This document shows positions 1 through 9,462 of a stretch of 64,000 nucleotides of DNA, piece by piece. Each line of letters opens with the position of its first letter. The first letter of the stretch is position 1. The notes under the pieces are model-generated. The model ran no database searches, was not told where the DNA came from, and was given only the letters and a program-made list of their open reading frames with translations. A program made the position numbers and the translations under genes. This stretch comes from Flectobacillus rivi. GTDB lineage: Bacteria; Bacteroidota; Bacteroidia; Cytophagales; Spirosomataceae. The stretch spans positions 262,788 through 326,787 of the forward strand of contig NZ_JASHIE010000008.1 of NCBI RefSeq assembly GCF_030056655.1. Reading direction: 5' to 3'.

Positions 1-435
1 CACACGTCCTTTTTCTTCTAAAACACTCGATATGACTTCAATTCCTGCATCTCTCAATTTCTGAATACCTTTTCCTGCTACCAAAGGGTTGGGGTCATCG
101 TTACAGATATACACTCGACGCACTTGATGTTTGACCAATAAATCAGCACAAGGAGGTGTTTTACCAAAATGAGAACAAGGTTCGAGCGTCACAAACACAT
201 CGGATTCGGGCAAAAGGCTTTGATCTTTTACATCTGCTACCGCATTGACTTCGGCATGCCAATGCCCATAGCGTTGATGCCAACCTTCGCCAATTATTTT
301 TCCTTGATGTACAATTACACATCCTACCATGGGATTCGGAGATACATTTCCTGCTCCCAATTGGGCTAGGTCAAGGGCACGTTGCATGAATGCTTTTATT
401 TGAGTATCGCTCAAAACATGATTATTCTTCGACAT
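1..435 (-). CDS. ribD: Riboflavin biosynthesis protein RibD, N-terminal part (runs off the left edge)
   Basis: Open reading frame of 145 codons from an ATG at 435, with no stop before the window edge, so only the 5' part is present. The translation is the deaminase domain of bifunctional RibD, which deaminates diaminohydroxyphosphoribosylaminopyrimidine in riboflavin synthesis. Visible zinc-site motifs are HAEVNAV (His60, catalytic Glu62) and PCSHFGKTPPC (Cys87, Cys96), with the N-terminal SPNPMVGCV substrate loop at 32-40. The C-terminal reductase domain would lie outside the window. It is divergent from prmC (127 bp apart), a neighbour pair I recall from other Bacteroidota. The family call is firm; completeness of the gene cannot be judged. 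Confidence 0.95.
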   Translation of the reverse strand, partial: MSKNNHVLSDTQIKAFMQRALDLAQLGAGNVSPNPMVGCVIVHQGKIIGEGWHQRYGHWHAEVNAVADVKDQSLLPESDVFVTLEPCSHFGKTPPCADLLVKHQVRRVYICNDDPNPLVAGKGIQKLRDAGIEVISSVLEEKGRV

Positions 436-562
436 TTCTGTAATTTTGTATATTCATCAGTGAAAAAGAAAAGCACTCGTTTAGACTAACGACATAAAAA
501 CATCTTTGCTTTTATCTAAAACAAAAAGCCTATATCCGATAGCTTAAAACTTAATATTTTCC

Positions 563-1414
563 ATGACTCAATCATCTAAGCAACTATTTGCGGATTTGGT
601 AGCCGAAATTACGGCAGTTTACTCAGAAAACGAAGCAAAAAGTATGGTCTATCTTTTGCTTGATACGCTTGTGGGTCTTTCAAAAACAGACATACTTGTC
701 GACAAGCCTATAGGCAATAATATAGATTTTGCCCCCCTTGTAGCTCGTGTTAAGTCCTTCGAGCCAATACAGTATGTGCTAGGCGTTGGTGATTTTTATG
801 GAAGACTTTTCCAAGTTAGTAAATCAACTCTTATTCCTCGACCCGAAACTGAGGAACTTATCGAACCTATCATTACCTTTGCCAAAAGTTTAGGGCACTC
901 AGCAACTATACTTGATATAGGTACAGGGACAGGATGTATTGCCATTACTATTGCTTGTGAAATACAAAATGGCGCTGTTATTGCTTATGATATTTCGGAA
1001 GAAGCACTGAGCGTTGCCAAGCAAAATAATGAACGCCACCAAGCAGGTGTTCAATTTGTTCAGAAGGATATTTTGACTTATCAATACGAAAAATCAGAGC
1101 AACTTTTTGATATAATTGTAAGCAATCCGCCTTATGTGACACATCGGGAAAAAGGTGAAATGGAGGCTAATGTACTTGACTATGAACCACATTTAGCCCT
1201 TTTTGTAGAAAATGACAATCCTTTGGTTTTTTATAAAGCTATTGCCAATTATGCCTCTTTGAATCTGGTAAACAATGGTTTTTTTATAGTAGAAATCAAT
1301 CAGTACTTAGGCACAGAAACTGCCGAAGTGTTTGAAGAAAAAGGATTTGTAGAGATAGAAATTATCAAGGATATGTTTGGCAGAGAAAGGTTTATCAAAG
1401 GAAGAAAACAATAG
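563..1414 (+). CDS. prmC: Release factor glutamine N5-methyltransferase PrmC
   Basis: A 283-residue protein of normal PrmC/HemK length. It methylates the glutamine of the GGQ motif in peptide chain release factors RF1/RF2, using S-adenosylmethionine, in the cytoplasm. The N-terminal helical release-factor-binding domain is followed by the PrmC signature RPETEELIE near residue 94, the SAM-binding motif DIGTGTGCIAI near 118-128, and the catalytic NPPY motif (SNPPYV near 187), which contacts the substrate glutamine amide. The ATG at 563 follows an AT-rich leader without a clear Shine-Dalgarno sequence, as is usual in this phylum. No terminator hairpin is obvious downstream. Confidence 0.95.
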   Translation: MTQSSKQLFADLVAEITAVYSENEAKSMVYLLLDTLVGLSKTDILVDKPIGNNIDFAPLVARVKSFEPIQYVLGVGDFYGRLFQVSKSTLIPRPETEELIEPIITFAKSLGHSATILDIGTGTGCIAITIACEIQNGAVIAYDISEEALSVAKQNNERHQAGVQFVQKDILTYQYEKSEQLFDIIVSNPPYVTHREKGEMEANVLDYEPHLALFVENDNPLVFYKAIANYASLNLVNNGFFIVEINQYLGTETAEVFEEKGFVEIEIIKDMFGRERFIKGRKQ

Positions 1415-1557
1415 CGTCGACATTTTTCCATTTTCTGATTACTCAAATGGGTTAATTCTCGTCTTTATTGTACATTTATTAATAACATATCATACCATCT
1501 TTAACGAAAACATTGCCCTGTATTTTACCTATCACACAACTTGAACATTAAAGATTT

Positions 1558-2508
1558 ATGTCTGAACATTACAACCTTACTGTTTCGATTATCATTCCTT
1601 GTTTTAATGAGGAGCAGGTGATTATGTACACTTATGAGCGAGTGTCTAAAACCATGCAATCTTTTGGGCATAAAGGATATGAAATCATTTTTATCAACGA
1701 TGGCAGTCGTGATCGTACGTTATCTATTCTGAAAGAAATTGCTCAGAAAGACGCTAACGTCAAAATCATTGGTTTCTCTCGAAACTTTGGTCACCAGCCT
1801 GCCGTAACCGCAGGGATCCAAGCTTGTACAGGCGATGTAGCTATTATTATTGATGCCGATTTGCAAGACCCACCTGAGTTGTTTCCAGATATGGTAAAAA
1901 TGCACCTCGAGCAAAATGCCAATGTGGTGTATGGGATGCGTGAAAAACGTAAGGGTGAAACGTTCTTCAAAAAAATTACGGCACGCATGTTTTACCGTAC
2001 CATCAATTTTCTATCAGATACTCCTTTACCTGTAGATACTGGTGATTTTAGATTAATTGATAGGCATGTTATAGAAGCATTCAAAGCTTTTCCAGAAAAG
2101 AACAAATATATCCGAGGGCTCATCTCATGGATTGGTTTCAAACAAGTACCAATCATGTATGTGCGCGAAGAAAGATTTGCGGGAGAAACGAAGTACCCTC
2201 TTTCTAAAATGCTCAAATTTGCCTCTACAAGTTTGTTGTATTTTAGTAAAAAACCTCTCAAACTCGCTCTAGGCTTAGGAAGTCTTAGTCTAATTGTAGG
2301 CTTAGCTTTAGGAATTTGGGTTCTTACAGGACTTATTTTCAGACCAGAAACCTTAGTGCCAGGTTGGGCATCAACGGTGATTGCAGTTATCTTCTTTGGA
2401 GGTGTTCAATTGCTTACGATAGGTGTTTTAGGAGAATATTTGGGTAATATGTTTGAAGAAATCAAAAACAGACCAGAATATATCATTTACGAAAAAGTAA
2501 ATTTTTAA
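1558..2508 (+). CDS. Family 2 glycosyltransferase, polyprenyl-phosphate sugar synthase type (DPM1/GtrB/ArnC-like)
   Basis: A 316-residue membrane-anchored GT2 enzyme. The N-terminal GT-A domain begins VSIIIPCFNEE, carries the FINDGSRD motif near residue 46 and the metal-binding DADLQDPPE motif near 99-107; the VDTGDFRL stretch near 160 is typical of the DPM1-like branch. Two hydrophobic segments at about 233-260 and 275-300 anchor it in the inner membrane. Members transfer a sugar from a nucleotide sugar to polyprenyl phosphate, which then feeds GT-C enzymes. A GT-C-like protein is encoded convergently just downstream, so the two may act in one lipid or glycan modification route; that link is inference, and the sugar is unknown. 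Confidence 0.9.
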   Translation: MSEHYNLTVSIIIPCFNEEQVIMYTYERVSKTMQSFGHKGYEIIFINDGSRDRTLSILKEIAQKDANVKIIGFSRNFGHQPAVTAGIQACTGDVAIIIDADLQDPPELFPDMVKMHLEQNANVVYGMREKRKGETFFKKITARMFYRTINFLSDTPLPVDTGDFRLIDRHVIEAFKAFPEKNKYIRGLISWIGFKQVPIMYVREERFAGETKYPLSKMLKFASTSLLYFSKKPLKLALGLGSLSLIVGLALGIWVLTGLIFRPETLVPGWASTVIAVIFFGGVQLLTIGVLGEYLGNMFEEIKNRPEYIIYEKVNF

Positions 2509-2530
2509 TAGAAAGCAAAGGTGAGTATTT

Positions 2531-2572
2531 CACAAAAAAGGCTGATGAACAAATTCATCAGCCTTTTTTGTG
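2531..2572. terminator. Bidirectional hairpin terminator
   Basis: Perfect inverted repeat with A-tract on one side and T-tract on the other (AAAAAAGGCTGATGAA / TTCATCAGCCTTTTTT) between the convergent GT2 and GT-C genes. It should end transcripts from both sides. Confidence 0.85.
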
Positions 2573-2588
2573 AAGTGCTTATGATAAT

Positions 2589-4187
2589 TTATTTCAAACG
2601 ATAGATACTAATCACTTTATTTCCATCTACTTCTACGTTGAATACCTCTTTTGAAGGAACTAAATAAGCAGAAAAATCAGGATTGAAATTAAAATGACGA
2701 TATTCTGTAATAAAATAGTCTGCTTGATTAATGTCACTCACAAATTTTAGTACATCTTTTTCGCTTTTCCCCAAGTTATACGAAGCACAAATATTTCCAT
2801 TAATTTTGACTTTTGCTCCTTTCTGACTGTGTGCTTTCAAATAGTCTAATGCTTGCTTATAGGAAGTACCCCAATAATCCATCTCAAATTTTTTGTCGAC
2901 ATGATTTCCTGCTAATACATTAAAATACACATTTTGATAGGGGTGATTTTTTACAATCCAAGCAAGTAGATATACCACTACCAATACGTTCAATCCGATA
3001 AAGCCTCCTGCTACAGCAGGCTTCCATCCCTTCAAAAAGTCTTCAATCGTAACAATTCCCAATGTGGCAAGATACACAAACCCTGCGTAAGTAAAATACA
3101 AGTGGCGCCAACCATCATACAAGGTCGAATCTAATACGACAACACTTAAAATGGGGCCGACAAAAAGCCCTAGAAAAAACAAATTGATGTATGTAAGTGG
3201 ATTCCTATATTCTGTTATCCATTGTTTTAAGGTTACAACAACACCTATCAATGCCAACAAAAGAAAAGGAATTGGCGTAGTAATCACAATCCAAATCAAG
3301 GCATAATAACGAGGCAAATCAGGGGCGGTATAATATTGACCTTCAAACAATACTGGCGCATTCAATGGATATTTACTCAGGTTTTCGAATACCTCAATAA
3401 AGTGCCCGATGGGGTTTGTCCACAAATAAGGGAAAGCAATGTAAAAAGTCAGCAAATACACGATAAGCATGCTTGCCAACATTTTAAGCTTCTGAACTAA
3501 GTCTTTTTCTTGCGTAAAAAAATGTTTTAAGACTATTGCTCCTCCAAAAATCAGTGGGAGAAAAATGCCTACAATACGCAAAGCCGTAGCCAATCCCATA
3601 ACCAAACCTAGCCCAATAGCATACTTGTAATTAGCGCCTTTTAAAATTTTGAACCCTAAATAACCAGCAATTACAAAGAGGGATAACAGCGGTAAATCTT
3701 TCGGGTTATAGAATGACTCTGCCAAAAAACGGGGCGAAAATACATAGATAAAGCACCCCAATAAACTGATATATTGTTTCTGGAATCTTTCAGAAAGAAG
3801 TTTATACAAGAAAATAATGGATAGTGCAAAAATCAAAAAAGTCGATAAGTGCCAAAGTCGATATACTCCTAATTCGTCGTCGATGCCCAACCCTTTTTCT
3901 AATACTACCATCGGTAAAGCAAACAGCGCACCATGGTCTCTATCTCGATAATGCTCCATGTCTGGTGCATTTTTCAAATCAGGTGGAATCACCTTCGAAG
4001 CCATACCTGGTGCCAATTGCCGAGCTACGTGAATAATATTCATAATCCCGATGTGACGCTCTGTGCCTTCATCGTACGAAACACCATAATCTTTGTAAAC
4101 CAAAAGCCCACTAATAAAATAAACCACAAATAAAATCATGGGTAATTTGGGCGTATCGAGCAGACGACTAAAAAGGTTCAACTTCAT
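2589..4187 (-). CDS. Multi-span GT-C type glycosyltransferase (PMT/ArnT-like family)
   Basis: A 532-residue polytopic membrane protein with about ten or more hydrophobic segments. An Asp-Glu pair lies in the first periplasmic loop after TM1 (GVSYDEGTE near 35-43), the hallmark of lipid-phosphosugar-dependent GT-C enzymes such as PMT, ArnT and PglX-unrelated mannosyltransferases. The C-terminal 100 residues are soluble. The ATG at 4187 is preferred; a TTG two codons upstream at 4193 is the only extension. The convergent GT2 gene encodes a candidate maker of the polyprenyl-phosphate sugar donor. Acceptor and sugar cannot be told from sequence. Confidence is good for the superfamily and low for the exact function. 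Confidence 0.75.
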   Translation of the reverse strand: MKLNLFSRLLDTPKLPMILFVVYFISGLLVYKDYGVSYDEGTERHIGIMNIIHVARQLAPGMASKVIPPDLKNAPDMEHYRDRDHGALFALPMVVLEKGLGIDDELGVYRLWHLSTFLIFALSIIFLYKLLSERFQKQYISLLGCFIYVFSPRFLAESFYNPKDLPLLSLFVIAGYLGFKILKGANYKYAIGLGLVMGLATALRIVGIFLPLIFGGAIVLKHFFTQEKDLVQKLKMLASMLIVYLLTFYIAFPYLWTNPIGHFIEVFENLSKYPLNAPVLFEGQYYTAPDLPRYYALIWIVITTPIPFLLLALIGVVVTLKQWITEYRNPLTYINLFFLGLFVGPILSVVVLDSTLYDGWRHLYFTYAGFVYLATLGIVTIEDFLKGWKPAVAGGFIGLNVLVVVYLLAWIVKNHPYQNVYFNVLAGNHVDKKFEMDYWGTSYKQALDYLKAHSQKGAKVKINGNICASYNLGKSEKDVLKFVSDINQADYFITEYRHFNFNPDFSAYLVPSKEVFNVEVDGNKVISIYRLK

Positions 4188-4770
4188 ATACAATAGTCTT
4201 GGGTTAAGTGGGAATAATGAATTATCAATTAGGGTAGTACGAAGGATTATAGAAACTGCTTATTTCGGGTATCAGATGTTTGATTTCGGAAGTATAATCG
4301 TCTATATTTTGTAAAAAATAAAGGTATTTTACTCTATTTCCGAAATCAGAAATCCCCAATCTGCAATAGTTAAAAATCCTTTGTCCAGTCCTACTTATGA
4401 GTGTTAACTCAGGTATTTTGGAGGCTTTATTCTGGGTAGTTTTATCAAGAAGTAATAACCGCAAAATATGTCACAAAACCTATGCCCAAATCTTTGATTT
4501 ACAACAATAATTTTACATCATCGCTATAAATTATCCATAAAGCAAAAGAGAATAGGGACAAAATTATTTAGCCCCTATCGAAAAGTATTTCACTCTCTCC
4601 TACTTCAGTATGTTTTTTATGGTTAAATATTGAAGCTTTCTCAGCCTTGTAAAAGCCATTTTTATAAAAATATAACAATTCAAAGAAAAAAATAAAATAG
4701 TATGCTTGCATAACAATTTTATTTTTCTTTAACTTTACCTATCGAATCAAAATCTCATAAACATATTACA
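4188..4770. other. Intergenic region, no supported gene
   Basis: About 580 bp between two divergent genes. A 79-codon open frame exists on the minus strand (4225-4464), but it shows no recognisable family, membrane or low-complexity signal and has no clear promoter, so I do not call it. The last 150 bp before fadN are very AT-rich and probably hold the fadN promoter, but I see no exact TAnnTTTG element. Confidence 0.5.
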
Positions 4771-7170
4771 ATGAACCGTTCAATCAAGAAAGTAGCTGTG
4801 TTAGGGTCAGGCATCATGGGAAGCCGTATTGCCTGCCACTTTGCCAATATTGGATGCGAGGTGCTCTTGTTAGACATCGTTCCTCGTGAACCCAACGATG
4901 CTGAAAAAGCGAAAGGTCTTACTCTAGAATCGCCTGCGGTACGTAATCGTATTGTCAATGAGGCATTTCAGAATACGCTCAAAGCTAATCCTGCCGCACT
5001 CTATTCTACGGCATTTGCTAACCGTGTCAAGCTTGGCAACTTCGATGATAATCTCGCCGAAATCAAGAATTATGATTGGGTGATTGAGGTCATTGTAGAA
5101 AACTTAGCCATTAAAAAGAGTCTTTTCGAAAAAGTAGATGCTCTTCGTAAGCCTGGCACGCTGATTACCTCAAATACATCGGGTATTCCGATTCATTTGA
5201 TGGCAGAAGGTCGCTCTGAAGATTTCCAGAAACATTTCTGCGGTACGCACTTCTTTAATCCTCCTCGCTATTTGAAGCTATTGGAAGTAATTCCAACACC
5301 GCAGACGGATTCTACTGTGGTGGACTTCTTGATGCACTATGGTGATAGATTTTTAGGAAAAACTACCGTATTGTGTAAAGATACCCCTGCCTTTATTGCC
5401 AACCGTGTAGGTGTTTACAGCATGATGAAAACCATGCAAGTAGTGGCAGAAATGGGCTTGACGGTTGAGGAGGTAGACAAACTTACTTCGGTTGTCGTAG
5501 GTCGTCCAAAATCAGGAACTTTTCGTTTGTCTGACTTGGTCGGTTTGGATACTACGATTAACGTTTCAAACAACCTATATGCGGCACTCACGCATGACGA
5601 GTCAAGAGATGCTTTTGTTTTACCAGAAATGATTAAAAAACTTCAGGAAAACAAATGGCTAGGTGACAAAACGGGTCAAGGGTTTTACAAGAAAATCAAA
5701 GGTGCTGGTGGTAAGTCAGAAATTTTGGCTTTAAACCTTCAAACTTTTGAATACGAACCTTCTCAGAAGGTAAAATTTGATGTTTTCGAAAAAACAAAAT
5801 CTCTAGCCTTAAAAGACCGTTTTGCTGTATTGTTAGCAGACAAAGGCAAAGCTGGAGAGTTTTATCGTAAAACCATTTTGGATGGTTTTAGATATGTTAC
5901 TTATCGTATTCCAGAAATTGCTGACGAGCTATATCGCATCGATGCTGCTATTTGCGCAGGTTTTGGTTGGGAAATGGGTATTTTCGAAACATGGGATGCC
6001 CTAGGTTTACAAAAAGGTCTAGAACTCATGAAAGCCGAAGGCATGGAACCAGCCTCATGGGTTCATGAGATGATTGAAAGTGGCGTAAACTCATTCTATA
6101 AAAAAGAAGGTGGTAAGCGTCTTTACTACGATATTCCAAGCAAAAGCTACAAACTCATTCCAGGCACAGAATCATTTATTATTCTTGAAAACCTCTCAGA
6201 TGGTATCGTTTGGAAAAACGGAGAAAGTCATATTTATGATTTAGGAGATGGAATTCTTGGTTTAGAGTTCCGCTCAAAAATGAATACGTTTGGAGCGGGA
6301 GTTATTGAGGGCGTTCACAAAGCTATCAGTCTAGCAGAAAAAGATTTCCGTGGTTTGGTGATTGGTAACGATAGTACCGAAGCATTTTCGGCGGGTGCCA
6401 ACTTAGCCATGCTGTTTATGTATGCTGTCGAACAAGAATTTGACGAAGTAAACCTAATGATTGCGCAATTCCAGCAGACCATGATGCGCGTTCGTTACTC
6501 GTCGATTCCTGTTGTAGTAGCACCTCATACGCTTGCACTTGGTGGTGGTTGCGAAATTACCTTACACGCTGACCGTGTGGTAGCAGCAGCCGAAACTTAT
6601 ATTGGTCTTGTAGAAGTGGGTGTAGGTTTAATTCCTGCGGGTGGCGGTACCAAAGAAATGGCACTACGCTGTTCTGACCTCTACAAAGCTGGTGACCCAG
6701 AGCTCAATATTTTGCAATCAGCCTTCATGAACATTGCGACAGCCAAAGTAAGTACTTCGGGTTATGAAGCATTTGACATGAACTACTTCCGTCGTGGCGA
6801 CGAGGTAGTGCTCAACCGCAGTCGTTTGATAGCCGATGCCAAACAAGCTGCCATAGAGTTAGCAGAAGCAGGTTATACTCAACCTAAGCAACGTAACGAC
6901 ATCAGAGTTCAAGGAAAAGCAGGTATCGCGTTGTTCAAAGCAGGTATTACCTCAATGTTGATGGGTAAATATATATCTGAACACGATGCCAAGATTGCCA
7001 ACAAATTGGCTTATGCTATTTGCGGAGGAGACTTGAGTTATCCACAAAATGTAACGGAGCAATACCTTCTTGATCTTGAGCGTGAGGCATTTTTATCACT
7101 CTCAGGCGAGCGTAAGACCTTGGAGCGCATCCAAAGCCTTCTTAATGGAGGAAAACCGCTTAGAAACTAA
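4771..7170 (+). CDS. fadN: 3-hydroxyacyl-CoA dehydrogenase / enoyl-CoA hydratase multifunctional protein (FadN type)
   Basis: A 799-residue beta-oxidation enzyme. The N-terminal NAD-binding 3-hydroxyacyl-CoA dehydrogenase has the Rossmann motif GSGIMGSRIA at 12-21 and the active-site region GTHFFNPPRYLKLLE near 160-175. The C-terminal crotonase-type hydratase domain (about 490-760) carries the oxyanion-hole stretch SAGANLAML and ALGGGCEI with GLVEVGVGLIPAGGG. The order dehydrogenase-then-hydratase is that of FadN, the reverse of E. coli FadB. The thiolase gene follows on the same strand after 237 bp, so the two together give hydration, oxidation and thiolysis of fatty acyl-CoA. No acyl-CoA dehydrogenase gene lies in the window. 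Confidence 0.92.
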   Translation: MNRSIKKVAVLGSGIMGSRIACHFANIGCEVLLLDIVPREPNDAEKAKGLTLESPAVRNRIVNEAFQNTLKANPAALYSTAFANRVKLGNFDDNLAEIKNYDWVIEVIVENLAIKKSLFEKVDALRKPGTLITSNTSGIPIHLMAEGRSEDFQKHFCGTHFFNPPRYLKLLEVIPTPQTDSTVVDFLMHYGDRFLGKTTVLCKDTPAFIANRVGVYSMMKTMQVVAEMGLTVEEVDKLTSVVVGRPKSGTFRLSDLVGLDTTINVSNNLYAALTHDESRDAFVLPEMIKKLQENKWLGDKTGQGFYKKIKGAGGKSEILALNLQTFEYEPSQKVKFDVFEKTKSLALKDRFAVLLADKGKAGEFYRKTILDGFRYVTYRIPEIADELYRIDAAICAGFGWEMGIFETWDALGLQKGLELMKAEGMEPASWVHEMIESGVNSFYKKEGGKRLYYDIPSKSYKLIPGTESFIILENLSDGIVWKNGESHIYDLGDGILGLEFRSKMNTFGAGVIEGVHKAISLAEKDFRGLVIGNDSTEAFSAGANLAMLFMYAVEQEFDEVNLMIAQFQQTMMRVRYSSIPVVVAPHTLALGGGCEITLHADRVVAAAETYIGLVEVGVGLIPAGGGTKEMALRCSDLYKAGDPELNILQSAFMNIATAKVSTSGYEAFDMNYFRRGDEVVLNRSRLIADAKQAAIELAEAGYTQPKQRNDIRVQGKAGIALFKAGITSMLMGKYISEHDAKIANKLAYAICGGDLSYPQNVTEQYLLDLEREAFLSLSGERKTLERIQSLLNGGKPLRN

Positions 7171-7407
7171 GAGGGAGTATGAATGTAGAATTGCGAGTAG
7201 TGAGTTATGAATATAAAATCATAATTTACAATATATTATCTCGACAATTAATTCAACTTATTTTTACCCGTAATAGGTGTATTAAGCTATATGCCATAAG
7301 CTAAAAGTATAAGCGTTTTTCTTAAAAATCATGAATACCTTTTTTGCTTAATGCCTACAGCTTATTGCCTAATTTCATTTTTCTTATTCAAAATCCAGAA
7401 TCAAACC

Positions 7408-8583
7408 ATGAATGCATATATCGTTGCGGGCTATCGTACAGCAGTAGGAAAAGCTCCAAAAGGTACACTTAGATTCACTCGTCCTGACGAACTTGGTGCC
7501 GAGGTAATCAAACATATTTTATCAACTCTTCCACAATTAGACCCTGTACGTGTTGACGACGTAATTGTGGGCAATGCCGTACCAGAGGCCGAACAAGGAA
7601 TGCAAATTGGGCGTTATGTAGCGCTATTGTCATTACCTAAAGAAGTTTCAGGTTTTACTATCAACCGCTATTGTGGCTCAGGTGTTGAAGCTATCGCTAT
7701 TGCTGCGGCTAAAATCTCAGCAGGCATGGCCGACTGTATTATTGCAGGTGGTGTGGAATCAATGTCGTTGGTACCTGTAATGGGTTATAAAACGGCTCTT
7801 AATTTTGATATTGCTCAAAAAACACCTGATTATTACATCGGCATGGGACTAACAGCCGAGCAAGTAGCTAATCAATATAATATCAGTCGTGAAGATCAAG
7901 ATGCTTTTGCTTATGCCTCGCATCAAAAAGCCATTGCGGCTCAACAGGCTGGTTTATTCGACCCTGAAATTGTACCTATTACCATCAAAGAAACTTTTTT
8001 TGATGCTAATTCAGGCAAAAAGAAAACGAAAGAATCGGTCTTCAATAAAGACGAAGGACCTCGTGCAGATACCAGTGTAGAAGCCCTTGGCAAACTCAAA
8101 CCTGTTTTTGCGGCAGGTGGTTCAGTTACGGCAGGTAATTCTTCTCAGACCTCAGATGGCGCTGCTTTTGTAATGGTTATGTCCGAAAAAATGGTGAATG
8201 AGCTTAATCTGAAGCCTATTGCTCGTATGCTGTCGTATGCCACTGCGGGATGCGAACCTCGTATTATGGGTATCGGCCCTGTATTTGCAGTACCTAAAGC
8301 CCTTAAGCAAGCTGGTTTGTCGTTAAATGATATTGACCAAATCGAACTGAATGAAGCTTTTGCGGCTCAAGCACTGGCTGTAGTTCGTACCTTGGACATC
8401 GACCCAAGTAAACTCAATCCAAACGGTGGTGCGATTGCCTTAGGACATGCACTAGGTTCAACTGGAGCTCGTTTGTCAGTTCAACTATTCAATGAAATGC
8501 GTCGTCGTAATCAGAAATATGGTATGGTGACGGCTTGTGTTGGTGGTGGACAAGGTGTAGCAGGTATTTATGAGCTTTTGTAA
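7408..8583 (+). CDS. fadA: Acetyl-CoA acyltransferase (3-ketoacyl-CoA thiolase)
   Basis: A 391-residue thiolase of standard length; it catalyses the last beta-oxidation step, cleaving 3-ketoacyl-CoA with CoA. The nucleophilic Cys89 lies in NRYCGSGVEA, His347 in ALGHALGSTGAR, and the second catalytic Cys377 in TACVGGGQG. The ATG at 7408 begins the canonical thiolase N-terminus (NAYIVAGYRTAVG); the 19-codon in-frame extension upstream to 7351 is unlike the family and is rejected. It lies downstream of fadN in the same orientation and ends at a strong terminator, so the pair may form one transcription unit or have separate promoters. Confidence 0.94.
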   Translation: MNAYIVAGYRTAVGKAPKGTLRFTRPDELGAEVIKHILSTLPQLDPVRVDDVIVGNAVPEAEQGMQIGRYVALLSLPKEVSGFTINRYCGSGVEAIAIAAAKISAGMADCIIAGGVESMSLVPVMGYKTALNFDIAQKTPDYYIGMGLTAEQVANQYNISREDQDAFAYASHQKAIAAQQAGLFDPEIVPITIKETFFDANSGKKKTKESVFNKDEGPRADTSVEALGKLKPVFAAGGSVTAGNSSQTSDGAAFVMVMSEKMVNELNLKPIARMLSYATAGCEPRIMGIGPVFAVPKALKQAGLSLNDIDQIELNEAFAAQALAVVRTLDIDPSKLNPNGGAIALGHALGSTGARLSVQLFNEMRRRNQKYGMVTACVGGGQGVAGIYELL

Positions 8584-8626
8584 AAGAAGCTAGAAAGCAT
8601 AAAATAAATCTTTTTAAAAGATAATA

Positions 8627-8668
8627 TCAAAGAGGTGTTCGAAATCAGATTTTCGAACACCTCTTTTG
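8627..8668 (+). terminator. Rho-independent terminator after fadA
   Basis: Hairpin with stem AAGAGGTGTTCGAAA and complement, 5-nt loop, ending in a T-run. It begins about 45 bp after the thiolase stop codon. Confidence 0.8.
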
Positions 8669-8826
8669 ATTAATAGTCAATAAATATCTAGTATTTGAGT
8701 GCTTTTTCCCCAATATGGTACGACCTAAATCGCACCCTATTGGGAAAAAAAGCATAAGAGGTTTCTATTTAAAATTATCCCAAAATTCGAGAGGACCCCT
8801 ATTGAATAGGAATATACCGTTTCTGT

Positions 8827-8997
8827 TTACATTGGCTTTTTCTTAAACCCATAAGGACAATGTTTACAGCCGTTTTTACAGCAGTATCCTCGCTTTAGGT
8901 GGTATTCTTTTGTAAATACCATAAATCCCTGCTCATTCAAGTAATAATCCTCTGGTTCCAATCCTCGATTAGCCTTTATTTTTTCTTCATTTTTCAT
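8827..8997 (-). CDS. Small Cys-rich DUF5522 family protein
   Basis: A 56-residue open frame from an ATG at 8995-8997 to a TAA at 8827-8829. It carries FTKEYHLKRGYCC (29-41) followed by NGCKHCPYG (42-50), the conserved core of the DUF5522 family as I remember it: Cys39, Cys40, Cys44 and Cys47 in a CCxxxCxxC arrangement that could bind a metal. Function is unknown. It stands alone between fadA and rocD, transcribed against both. The match to a conserved motif is what supports this as a real gene despite its small size. Confidence 0.8.
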   Translation of the reverse strand: MKNEEKIKANRGLEPEDYYLNEQGFMVFTKEYHLKRGYCCKNGCKHCPYGFKKKPM

Positions 8998-9462
8998 ATT
9001 CAAGGGTCAAAGTTAACAGCGTCCAAGACAATAATAGGTTTCCTTCGTGGTTCTTTTTATTGATTTATTCGTTAATAACATGTTTTTTGATTTCAACTTT
9101 CCAACCTATAGTTTAAGCAAAATGTTCAAAATATTGTATTTTTGTAAAAGTCATGCCAAGCAATTTTACATATCGAACTAACATAAAAGCAATGTGCCCT
9201 CCTCTCACGACGAGCGCACTTTATGGTCATTTCTGTAAAATTCACCGAATCCTTGAGTCTTCTACGTTACTCATCTACGTCATCTGGCTTTTTTCTGCTG
9301 TGTAATACTCTTCTAAAGTTTTGATACTTTAGGCAAAAGACTATGTTGTGATTCAACGGTAGTCGATTTTGTCATTTCTTTATTTTAAAATCATTTGTAA
9401 AAAGACAAGGCTAACAGACACACTGTTATCAAATAACCTTTTTACCTTAAAGAATTACGACA
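8998..9462 (+). other. Long leader/intergenic region upstream of rocD
   Basis: About 465 bp before rocD. A TAnnTTTG match (TATTTTTG, 9137-9144) is a candidate -7 promoter element, which would give a 5' leader of roughly 310 nt. Right after it lies an uninterrupted 50-codon frame (ATG at 9153 to TAA at 9303-9305) whose last dozen residues are hydrophobic; I do not recognise it. The stretch at about 9190-9300 is richer in G and C than its surroundings. A small RNA or leader peptide is possible but not shown. Confidence 0.3.

Noticed and set aside
4225..4464. 79-codon frame on the minus strand between two genes
   Set aside because: No family, membrane or composition signal and no clear promoter.
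7351..7407. Upstream in-frame extension of the thiolase
   Set aside because: Residues unlike thiolases; ATG at 7408 begins the canonical start.
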